From the NCBI GenBank assembly GCA_005884305.1, contig VAYL01000059.1, positions 2,046 to 9,964 on the forward strand: a DNA stretch of 7,919 nucleotides, read 5' to 3'. A model generated the notes under the pieces. That model saw only the letters and a list, made by a program, of their open reading frames with translations, made no database searches and was not told the origin of the DNA. The DNA is from Actinomycetota bacterium. Lineage in GTDB: Bacteria; Actinomycetota; Thermoleophilia; Solirubrobacterales; 70-9. Of this stretch, positions 1 through 6,700 are shown piece by piece (the stretch's first letter is position 1; the number at the start of each line of letters is the position of its first letter). The translations under genes were made by a program, and so were the position numbers.

Positions 1-1
1 C

Positions 2-112
2 CCGGTCGAGCGGATGCACCGCGACGCGAAGATCTACACGATCTTCGAGGGAACGTCGGAGATCCAGCGGCTGGTGATCTCGCGCGCCATCTCAGGGGCT
101 CGCATTCGCTAA
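2..112 (+). CDS. Acyl-CoA dehydrogenase, C-terminal end (5' truncated by window edge)
   Basis: Only the last 36 codons are present, ending in TAA at 110-112. The translation contains the block [19 protein letters not shown], the C-terminal signature of acyl-CoA dehydrogenases. In this family the Glu of the (Y/F)EGTS motif, here visible residue 16, is the usual catalytic base that removes the alpha proton of the acyl-CoA while FAD takes the hydride; the EGTS-EIQ stretch also helps form the FAD-binding dimer contact. The enzyme would act in the cytoplasm in beta-oxidation or a related acyl-CoA pathway. Its chain-length class cannot be told from this fragment. The SCP2 gene starts 16 bases after the stop on the same strand, which suggests one transcript. 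Confidence 0.9.
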   Translation, partial: PVERMHRDAKIYTIFEGTSEIQRLVISRAISGARIR

Positions 113-118
113 CGAGAC

Positions 119-124
119 GGGGAG
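119..124 (+). promoter_or_regulatory. Ribosome binding site of the SCP2 gene
   Basis: GGGGAG lies four bases before the ATG at 129. It supports that start, and it is the clearest Shine-Dalgarno-like sequence in the window; the minus-strand GTG starts lack one. Confidence 0.6.
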
Positions 125-128
125 CACG

Positions 129-575
129 ATGAGCAACGAGACGGAATCGATCGACACGTCCGCCGTCGATGCCCAGGAATTCGCGCGCAACATCGGGCAG
201 GCCAAGGACCAGGACTTGCGCGAGGCGATGGAGGGGCCGCTGCGCGATCAGATCGTCCGCGAGATCTTCAAGCGGATGGAGGAGCACTACCGCGGCGGCG
301 GCAAATCCGCGGTCATCCACTGGAAGATCACCGGACGCCCCGATGGTGGCGAGGACCATTGGGAGGCCGTGGTCGCAGACGGCAAATGCACGACCAGCCC
401 GGCGCCGTCATCGGATCCCCGGGTGACGCTGAAGCTGAACGGGATCGACTTCCTGAAGCTCGTGACCGGCAACGCCAGCGGGCCGACGATGTTCCTGACC
501 GGCAAGCTGAAGATCGAGGGAGACCTGATGTTCGCCGCAGGGATTCAGTCGATGTTCGCGATCCCGAAGGGGTAG
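129..575 (+). CDS. SCP2 sterol-carrier domain protein
   Basis: This 148-residue protein has an acidic N-terminal helical part (about residues 12-55, with EFAR and a stretch resembling GPLRDQIVREIFKRM) followed by an SCP2-type lipid-binding fold (about 58-144). Family hallmarks are visible: the strand VIHWKITG at 62-69, the DPRVTLKLNGIDFLKLVTG stretch at 96-114, and the closing GKLKIEGDLMFAAGIQSMF at 125-143, where the core motif is G-K-L-x-I-x-G-D. SCP2 domains bind fatty acids, fatty acyl-CoAs or sterols in a hydrophobic tunnel and have no catalytic residues. There is no signal peptide or membrane segment, so it is cytoplasmic. The upstream neighbour is an acyl-CoA dehydrogenase, so presenting or buffering an acyl or steroid-type ligand is a fair inference; the actual ligand is unknown. 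The start is ATG with GGGGAG four bases upstream. Confidence 0.88.
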   Translation: MSNETESIDTSAVDAQEFARNIGQAKDQDLREAMEGPLRDQIVREIFKRMEEHYRGGGKSAVIHWKITGRPDGGEDHWEAVVADGKCTTSPAPSSDPRVTLKLNGIDFLKLVTGNASGPTMFLTGKLKIEGDLMFAAGIQSMFAIPKG

Positions 576-612
576 GCGGGACGGCTCCAAGACCCGCCGC
601 GCCGCCCGCCGA

Positions 613-634
613 TGTCTGACATATCTGTCAGACA
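613..634. repeat. Perfect 9-4-9 palindrome made of two TGTCnGACA sites
   Basis: TGTCTGACA (613-621) and TGTCAGACA (626-634) are exact reverse complements separated by TATC. Each arm is itself a 4-1-4 palindrome (TGTC-n-GACA), so the element is also two copies of one small dyad whose centres are 13 bases apart. It lies between the converging 3' ends of the SCP2 and DoxX-Rieske genes. As RNA it could form a modest hairpin with 4 G/C pairs out of 9 and no following U tract on either strand, so it is a weak classical terminator. As DNA it resembles a dimeric repressor operator, but no promoter is expected in a convergent gap. Confidence 0.8.
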
Positions 635-676
635 ATCGTGCTTAAGGCGATCGCGCCGGGGACCGGAGCCGCTCGG

Positions 677-1816
677 CTAACTCGGGATGGCGTAGATCGC
701 GCCTCCCTGCTCCGTCACCTTCTTGGGGGCTAATGGAGCTGGTGGGGGGCCGCCGGTTACCTGGCCCGTCGTTGGGTCGTACGTGCCGCCGTGGCATGGG
801 CAGACGATCTGGCTGCTCTCGTAGCCGACCGTGCAGCCCGCGTGGGTACATACCGCGCTGAACGCGTCCAGGCTTCCGTCGGATTGGCGGATGACGATGT
901 CCGGCTGGCTCGTCGAGGGGTCGCGGTAGATCGCGCCCTGGCCCTTCGGCAGCTGGCTCGACGGCCCGATCTTCACGGCGTTAGCCGGGACGCTCGATGC
1001 CTGAGATGTTGATCCACCGGTGTCTGAGGCCCCGGCGCTGGCGTGGCCGTTTGATCCGGAGCTGCCCGAGCTTCGGCTCGAGCTGCGGCTGGCGTTGAGG
1101 GTCGGGCCCGAGTAGGAGCCCTTGGCCAGCGCCGCGATCCCGGCGATCGCCAGGGTCGCCGCGCCGGCGGCTCCCACGAACGCGCGCCGCGTGAGCGCCG
1201 CCGTCTCCTCGGGTCCCGGCTCGGCGCCGGCGGGGTTCAGGCGCATCCGGCTCGCGACCGCCGGGGAGCCACGCCTCGCAACGTGATCCAGCGCCGGCTG
1301 GCCCTCGGCGCCCGTAATGACGAAGGGCAGCCACGCGAACACGAACACGATGTCCGGCCCGAGGAAGTACGGGGTGGTGTGCCAGCTCGCCGTCAGGAAC
1401 AGCAGCAGGTTGAGCGCCAGGCCACCGATTGCGGCCCACCGGGTCATGAGGCCGAAGAACGCCAGCAGTCCGATCGCGATCTCGACGACCGCGACGCCTA
1501 AGCCCGCGACGAGGGGGTGGGGGATCGCGAAGGTCGTCAGGATGAATCCGCCGGGCGAGCCGTTGGCGAAGCCGATGAGCTGGGTCCCGATGTAGGTCGG
1601 TGCGCCAGGGTGCAGGAATCCGGGGTCGCTCAGCTTCTGGACGCCCGCATAGACGAAGGTGACGCCCAGGAACATCCGGAGCGGAAGCAGCGCCAGGCCG
1701 GGCTCGATTGCTGTCGTTCCGCGCCGCACTCGGGCAGCATCGGGAGGGCCTTTAAGGCGGGGATAACGCTCGCGTGAGAATTCGCATAAGGGCCCGCGGG
1801 TCGGACAAGCGTCCAC
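677..1816 (-). CDS. DoxX-like membrane domain fused to a Rieske [2Fe-2S] domain
   Basis: This 379-residue protein has a DoxX-type four-helix region (about residues 41-168). An N-terminal helix has LPLRMFLGVTFVYAGVQKL at 44-62, followed by helices near 100-122, 126-143 and 154-168. A twin-arginine motif TRRAFVG (209-215) follows, running into a hydrophobic segment to about 231. Next come a Ser/Gly-rich linker (about 233-275) and a Rieske domain (about 279-379). The Rieske motifs are CTHAGC (323-328) and CPCHGG (339-344): Cys323, His325, Cys339 and His342 would hold the cluster, and Cys328 and Cys341 fit the disulfide of cytochrome bc-type, high-potential Rieske proteins. The Pro loop GGPPPAPL is also present. 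DoxX relatives take part in membrane redox complexes and thiosulfate:quinone oxidation; the partner here is unknown. The start is uncertain. GTG at 1816 gives the full length, but the first 30 residues look unconserved, and GTG at 1729 is an alternative; neither has a clear ribosome binding site. Confidence 0.85.
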   Translation of the reverse strand: MDACPTRGPLCEFSRERYPRLKGPPDAARVRRGTTAIEPGLALLPLRMFLGVTFVYAGVQKLSDPGFLHPGAPTYIGTQLIGFANGSPGGFILTTFAIPHPLVAGLGVAVVEIAIGLLAFFGLMTRWAAIGGLALNLLLFLTASWHTTPYFLGPDIVFVFAWLPFVITGAEGQPALDHVARRGSPAVASRMRLNPAGAEPGPEETAALTRRAFVGAAGAATLAIAGIAALAKGSYSGPTLNASRSSSRSSGSSGSNGHASAGASDTGGSTSQASSVPANAVKIGPSSQLPKGQGAIYRDPSTSQPDIVIRQSDGSLDAFSAVCTHAGCTVGYESSQIVCPCHGGTYDPTTGQVTGGPPPAPLAPKKVTEQGGAIYAIPS

Positions 1817-1876
1817 TTACGCGAAATCACGGTTTCAGGCATGCGGATTGCCGGCCGATGACCTTGGTGCACATCC

Positions 1877-1913
1877 AAAAGACTGCGGGGGTTCGTACCC
1901 AGCGAGACCCCGC
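1877..1913 (-). terminator. Possible weak minus-strand terminator
   Basis: Read on the minus strand, GCGGGG (1908-1913) pairs with CCCCGC (1885-1890) across a 17-base loop, followed four bases later by TTTT (1877-1880). It lies between the hydrolase-like pair and the DoxX-Rieske gene. The long loop and short T run make it a weak candidate. Confidence 0.3.
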
Positions 1914-1930
1914 GGGGCACCTCCCATCCG

Positions 1931-1965
1931 GAAGCGGGGCGCGGGGCGAGCGCCCCGCTTCTTTT
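1931..1965. terminator. GC-rich 11-bp hairpin at the 3' end of the hydrolase-like pair
   Basis: GAAGCGGGGCG (1931-1941) and CGCCCCGCTTC (1951-1961) are exact reverse complements around a 9-base loop. The hairpin begins two bases beyond the minus-strand stop codon at 1964-1966, so it is placed to end or protect the 3' end of the hydrolase-like transcript. The T run (1962-1965) follows the hairpin only on the plus strand. For the minus-strand transcript it is an A run before the stem, and no T tract follows. The stem is certain; intrinsic termination on the minus strand is less so. Confidence 0.6.
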
Positions 1966-2770
1966 ATGCGCCGACGCCGATCGTCCGCCGGACCGTGTCG
2001 GCGATCACGTCCGGCCGCGAAACGGGGCCGACGTCCTCGCCGACCGTCTCCAGGTGGGCGTCGGGCATGGTCCGTTCGATGATCTGGCGGCGCTCCTCGA
2101 GGGACGGCAGCCAGGGGCCGGCGATGCCCGGTGCAGAGAGAATCCACAACCGATCGCCGAGCGCGGCGGCCGACTGCGTCGGATCGTCATCGGCCCACTC
2201 CCGGACCCTTGTCATCGCCGCCTCCTGTGGGCAGTAGGCGACCTGGATGTCAATGCGCTCGCGCAGCTCCTCCTCCGACATCTGCGGATTGGTAGCCGAG
2301 AGCACGGTTCGCAGGGCGCCCCGGTAGTCACGCTGGAGCATCTCCAGGAACGCTGTAACCACGCTCTCGGAACCGACCATGCCCTCCGTGGCGGTGAAGT
2401 CGGAGCGGGAGAACGGGCCCGCGCCGAACGCGAATGCGGTTGCGACGAGATCCTGCCTTCGCGCGGCCACGTGAACCGCGGCATTGCATCCGTTCCCGAC
2501 GCCGAAGACGGCCGTGGCGCCGCCGAGGTGCTCGACGATCGCCTCGAGGTCGTCGCAGTCGGTGGCCATGTCATAAGGCCCGGCGCGCGTCGACTCACCC
2601 GTGCCACGAGCGTCCCAGGTGACCACCCGGTGGTCTCGCGCGAGGTTTCCGAGAAAGCCCGCGAAGACGGCCGGGTGACCGGACCAATAGGGCACGAGGA
2701 CCAGGGTCGGGCCGTCGCCGGTGGTCTCGTAGTGCAGGTCGGTGCCGTCCGGGCGCTGAACGGAGGCCAT
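1964..2770 (-). CDS. Alpha/beta-hydrolase-fold protein lacking catalytic Ser and His (paralogue A)
   Basis: This 268-residue protein has the alpha/beta-hydrolase framework. It opens with RPDGTDLHYETTGDGPTLVL (6-25) and has the loop motif WDARGTGES (52-60) and the helix DDLEAIVEHLGG (73-84). At the nucleophile elbow, where the family has G-x-S-x-G, it reads G90-V-G-N-G94, so Gly92 (codon GGG) stands in the Ser position. No His occurs after His239, so the usual C-terminal catalytic His is missing too. A later block, DYRGALRTVLSATNPQMS (148-165) continuing through EEELRER, is shared almost unchanged with the neighbour. The length is normal for the family. There is no signal peptide. ATG starts four bases after the stop of paralogue B, so the two are translated from one operon. 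Hydrolysis by the standard triad looks impossible; ligand binding or a structural role is inferred. Start supported by alignment with B. Confidence 0.85.
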   Translation of the reverse strand: MASVQRPDGTDLHYETTGDGPTLVLVPYWSGHPAVFAGFLGNLARDHRVVTWDARGTGESTRAGPYDMATDCDDLEAIVEHLGGATAVFGVGNGCNAAVHVAARRQDLVATAFAFGAGPFSRSDFTATEGMVGSESVVTAFLEMLQRDYRGALRTVLSATNPQMSEEELRERIDIQVAYCPQEAAMTRVREWADDDPTQSAAALGDRLWILSAPGIAGPWLPSLEERRQIIERTMPDAHLETVGEDVGPVSRPDVIADTVRRTIGVGA

Positions 2771-2774
2771 GCGC

Positions 2775-3587
2775 CTAGGTCGTGGCCGCGCGAGCGCGCG
2801 CGGTCACGCGGCGCACGAAGCCGCCCGTAAGGTCGGCCCGGCTGATCATGCCGTCGTCGACCTCCTCGACGTGCGCGTCGGGGAACAGGCGGCGCGCGAG
2901 CTGGCGGCCCTCCTCGCCGGCGGGAAACCAGCCGCCGCTCATGTCCTCGGAGTAAAGGAGCCACAGCTTGTCGCCGCACGCGCGCCCCGCGTCGGTCGCG
3001 TCGTCCTCGGCCCACGCGCGCCACCTGGCGATGACGGTCTCCTGCGGCTGATACGCGACCTGGCGATTGACCCGCTCGCGCAATTCCTCCTCGCTCATCT
3101 GCGGGTTGGCCGCCGAGACGACGGTGCGCAGGGCGCCGCGGTAGTCCGTCGCGCCCATGCTGAGGAACGCGTCGACGACCGAATCGGACGCCACAAGCGC
3201 CTCGCTGTCCTCGAGGCGCTTGCGTCCCGCGGGACTGCCGCCCGGGACGACGACCGCGTCGACGAGGTCCGGCCTGCGCGCCGTCACCCGAGCCGCGCGA
3301 TGGACGGCGTCGCCCAGCGCGACCACCACCGCTGGGCCGCCGACCTCCTCGAGGACCGCCTCCAGGTCGTCGGCGCCCGTTTTCATATCGAACGGGCCCG
3401 TGCGGTCGGAATCGCCGGTTCCCCTGTCGTCGTATCGGACGACCCGGTGGTCGCGTACCAGCTCTGCCTCGAGCGGGTCGTACACGGCCGGATCGGCGTT
3501 GGCGTAAGGAAGCAGGACGACGAGCGGGCCGGAGCCCCGCTCCTCCCAATGGACTCTCACCCCGTCCGGACGAACCAAATGCGGCAC
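2775..3587 (-). CDS. Alpha/beta-hydrolase-fold protein lacking catalytic Ser and His (paralogue B)
   Basis: This 270-residue protein is a tandem paralogue of the gene downstream. The two align without gaps over about the first 240 residues, with matching motifs RPDG (6-9), YDDRGTGDS (52-60), TDYRGALRTVVSAANPQMS (147-165) and PDAHVEEV (236-243). At the nucleophile elbow it reads A90-L-G-D-A94, so Gly92 (codon GGC) again sits in the Ser position; if the elbow were shifted by one residue, Asp93 could be the nucleophile, as in dehalogenases. No His follows His239. The start is GTG at 3587, chosen because MPHLVRPDG matches MASVQRPDG of paralogue A. No clear ribosome binding site precedes it; a repeat array begins five bases upstream and would form its 5' leader or promoter region. 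Substrate or ligand is unknown. The cyclase gene lies upstream on the same strand. Confidence 0.85.
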   Translation of the reverse strand: MPHLVRPDGVRVHWEERGSGPLVVLLPYANADPAVYDPLEAELVRDHRVVRYDDRGTGDSDRTGPFDMKTGADDLEAVLEEVGGPAVVVALGDAVHRAARVTARRPDLVDAVVVPGGSPAGRKRLEDSEALVASDSVVDAFLSMGATDYRGALRTVVSAANPQMSEEELRERVNRQVAYQPQETVIARWRAWAEDDATDAGRACGDKLWLLYSEDMSGGWFPAGEEGRQLARRLFPDAHVEEVDDGMISRADLTGGFVRRVTARARAATT

Positions 3588-3591
3588 GGCA

Positions 3592-3745
3592 GGGATGTTA
3601 GGTGAGGGGCTTTAGCCCCGAAACTGTCTGGTGCCGTTCCCGGGATGTTAGGTGAGGGGCTTTAGCCCCGAAACTGGCTGGTGCCGTTTCCCGGTTGTTG
3701 TAGGTGAGGGGCTTTAGCCCCGAAACTGGCTGGTGCCGTTTCCCG
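3592..3745. repeat. Three tandem ~50-bp repeats, each with two hairpins
   Basis: Three near-identical cores lie at 3601-3643, 3651-3692 and 3703-3744, with periods of 50 and 52 bases. Each contains hairpin A, GGGGCTTTAGCCCC (3606-3619, 3656-3669, 3708-3721). Right after it comes hairpin B (3620-3640, 3670-3690, 3722-3742), in which GAAAC pairs with GTTTC and GGC with GCC around a TGGT loop with one bulged T. Copies 2 and 3 pair well in hairpin B; copy 1 carries two changes that break pairs. Units are separated by short links (GGGATGTTA before copies 1 and 2, a variant before copy 3). The array fills nearly the whole spacer, from 8 bases after the cyclase stop to 5 bases before the GTG of the next gene. 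It could act as terminator, leader RNA, operator array or a REP-like mobile repeat; the sequence does not decide. Confidence 0.9.
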
Positions 3746-3752
3746 TGTTCTG

Positions 3753-6700
3753 TCAGGCGGGAATCAGGTCGCGGGCGAGCGATGCGAGATGACCGACGCC
3801 GTACTCCTCCGCGGCGCTGGCGGCGGCCTCGAGGGCGTCGCGGCTCTCGCCCGGATCAGAGTCGCGCAGCAGCCTGCCGCGCAGGTACTCGCATCGGGCG
3901 GCGTCGAGTGGGCGCCCGAGCTCCTGCCACGCGTCGTGTGCCTCGCGAAGCGCGTCGCTCGCCGCCGCGGGGTCTGCCTCCACCGCTCCCCGGGCCTCGA
4001 GGCTCGCGGCCTTGCCGACGGGGTAGCGGAGGCGGTCGGCGAGGCGCTCGGCCTCGTCCGCGGCCTCACGGGCGGCATCGAGCCGCCCCGCGAGGGCGAG
4101 GTTGACCGCGCGGGCCGAGATCGCCTCGATCGACTGGGCCACGAGCCCGGCTCGCTCGCACAGGTCGAGTGCCCGCGCCAGCTCGGTGTCCGCGTCGGCG
4201 TGGTCGCCGCGCTGGCGAAGGGCGGCGGCCAGCCAGTAATGGGACTGGAACGCGACCTCCGAGCGGCCGACCTGCTCCGCGAGCTCAGCGGCGCGGCGGA
4301 GCTCGTCGGTCGCGTCGTCGAAGCAGCCCTCCCGCCAGCGGAGCATGCCGCGCATCATGTACGGGAAGCACATCTTCCCGGTCAGCCCCTCGCGCTCGGC
4401 CAGGCGCCCCGACGCATCGGCTTCGCTCGCCACGACCTCCCAGTTCCCGCTGTGGGCCGCCAGCTGGGCAAGCGCGGCGTGGAGCTCGACCTTCGAGGGG
4501 AGGTCACCCGTCTGCTCGGCGAGCTCCAGGGCCTCGGTGTAGGCGCTACCCGCGCCCCCGTAGTCCGCCTCCGACACCTCCAGGTGGTAGCCAAGTGTTA
4601 GCAGCGCCCGCACCGCTTCCCCCGGGTCGGATTCGCGTGCGAGCTCAACCGAGCGCTCGAGGTTCTGGCGGGCTCGCTCCGAATCGCCGATCCGCCCGAA
4701 GACTCTCCCGAAAATCCCGTGTGCGCGGCTGGCCGCAGCTGCCTCGCCCAACCGCTCGGCGAGCCGCAGCGCCTTCTCGGACGCGTAGATCGCGAGCATG
4801 TTGTCGCCCGTGTGCATGTAGAGGGACGCCGCCTCCTCGTACAGGCGCACGAGCTCCAGGGAGGGGGGGCCGTCCTTCAGGAGATCGATCCCCTTCTGGT
4901 AGTGCTCGATCGAGCCGTCGCGATCGCCCTTGTGCCACAGGGCCGCACCGATCTTCCGGTGGAGGTCGCCGACGCGGGAGAGATCCTCCTGGCGCCGGTG
5001 GAAGTCCAGGCACTCCTCCCAGACCTCGGTCGCGCGATCTACGCGGCCCAACCGCAGCGCGACGTCGCCGAGCTTCTCCGCGATGCGCACCCGAACTGCG
5101 GGATCCGACCCCGAGGCCTCGAGCTCGCGGCCGACCGACAGCGCGGTCTCGTAGTGGCCGATCGCCTCCTGGTTCGAGTACAGAGAGGCGGCGGCATCGC
5201 CCGCCGACTCGAGCGCGGAGAGCGCCTTGGCGTTGATCTGGCGTAGCTCGGCGCGGTCGACGTCGGCGTCGGCCCCGAGTGCTGCCGCGCGCGCGTAGTG
5301 ATCGGCGACCATCGCGACGACGCCCTCGGACCGTTCGGCGGCGCGGTCCTCGATGAAGGACGCGACCTGGGCGTGCTTTCGGGCGCGCATCGACTTCGGC
5401 AGCGTGGAGTAGGCGACGTCGCGGATCAGCACGTGCTTGAAGGCGTACTCCTGTTCACCGGCGAGCCTGCTGCCGGCGCTGGACACGACCAGGTCCTTCT
5501 CCTCGAGCCCCGTCAACGCCGCCGGCAGGTCGATTCCCTCCTCCTCGCCGATTGTGGCGATCGATCCGCTCCAGAACGTCTGGCCGACGACCGACGCGTG
5601 CTGGAGGACCCGCCGCTCGGGGACCGACAGGGAGTCGAGGCGGGCGGCGAGCACCGCGTGGACCGACTCGGGGAGGGTGTCGACGTCCTTCCCGCCCTCC
5701 TCGCGGATGCGGTTCACCATTTCCTCGACGAACAGAGGGTTGCCCGCCGAACGCTGCGCCACCTGCGGGACAAGATCGCCGTGGCCGTTCGAGGAGTCGC
5801 CGTTGGCCAGCAGGGCCGTGACTAGTTCACGTGCCTCGCCCTGCGATAGGGGCTCGAGCGCGATCGTCGTGTAGTTGCGGCGGCCGCCGCCCCACGCGGG
5901 CCGCCGTTCCAGGAGCTCGTCCCGCGCCAGGCAGACGATCAGCGCTGGGCCGCGGATCCAGCGCGCCATGTAGTCGATCAGGTCCAGCATTCCCTCGTCG
6001 GCCCAGTGGATGTCCTCGATCGCGATCACCACGGGCCAGCGCTTGCTCGCGGCCTCCACGAGCGAACGGACCGCCGAGAAGAGCCGGTCGCGGATCTGCT
6101 GTGGGTCATCGGAGTCGTGCACCCCGGTCGCGGCAGCCAGCTCGGCGGGGGGCTCGATTCCAAGTGGGCGGGCGATCGTCGCGGCCAGGCGGTCCGGCGG
6201 CTCGTCGGTCTCGAGCTCCGAGCTCACCGCTTGGATGCCATTGGCGAGCTTGGCCCAGGCGAGCTCGGAATCGTCGGTGTCGACGATCTCGAACTGGCCG
6301 CGGATGATCTCGCCCAGCGCCCAGTATGCGAGCCCGGCTCCGTAGGCCGGGCAATGCCCGACGCGGAACGCGGCCTTCTGCTCGCGCTCGGCGAGCTGGG
6401 TCGCGAACTCCCGCAGCAGGCGGGTCTTTCCGACCCCTGCCTGGCCGATGACGGTCACGAGGTGAGGCCGCTCCTCGCGAACGACCCGGTCGAACAGGGA
6501 GAGGAGAAGCGATGACTCGTCCTCGCGGCCGATCAACGGCGCAGCCCCACGGGTGCCGCGAGCCGCGGTGCCGGACACGAGCAGGCGCACTGCCTCCCAG
6601 GCGGGCACCGGCTCGGCCTTGCCCTTCAGACTGAGGGGCGCGAGCTCGTCGTATTCGATGAGGCCGCGGGTCAGCCGGTGGGTCGTCTCTCCGATGGTCA

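Noticed and set aside
647..654. GCGATCGC octamer, as in the cyanobacterial HIP1 repeat.
   Set aside because: It is a single copy in GC-rich DNA with no other cyanobacterial signal; most likely chance.
1885..1913. GGGTTCGTACCC at about 1888-1900 looks like a tRNA T arm.
   Set aside because: The 5-bp T stem does not pair properly and no anticodon, D arm or acceptor stem can be placed around it on either strand.
2212..3549. A 445-codon minus-strand open frame across both hydrolase-like genes.
   Set aside because: It reads out of frame with both paralogues and becomes recognisable in neither; it is a high-GC shadow.
3592..3745. The tandem array considered as a CRISPR.
   Set aside because: Repeats follow each other with links of about 7-10 bases, far too short for spacers, and the links themselves are similar. 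No cas gene is present.
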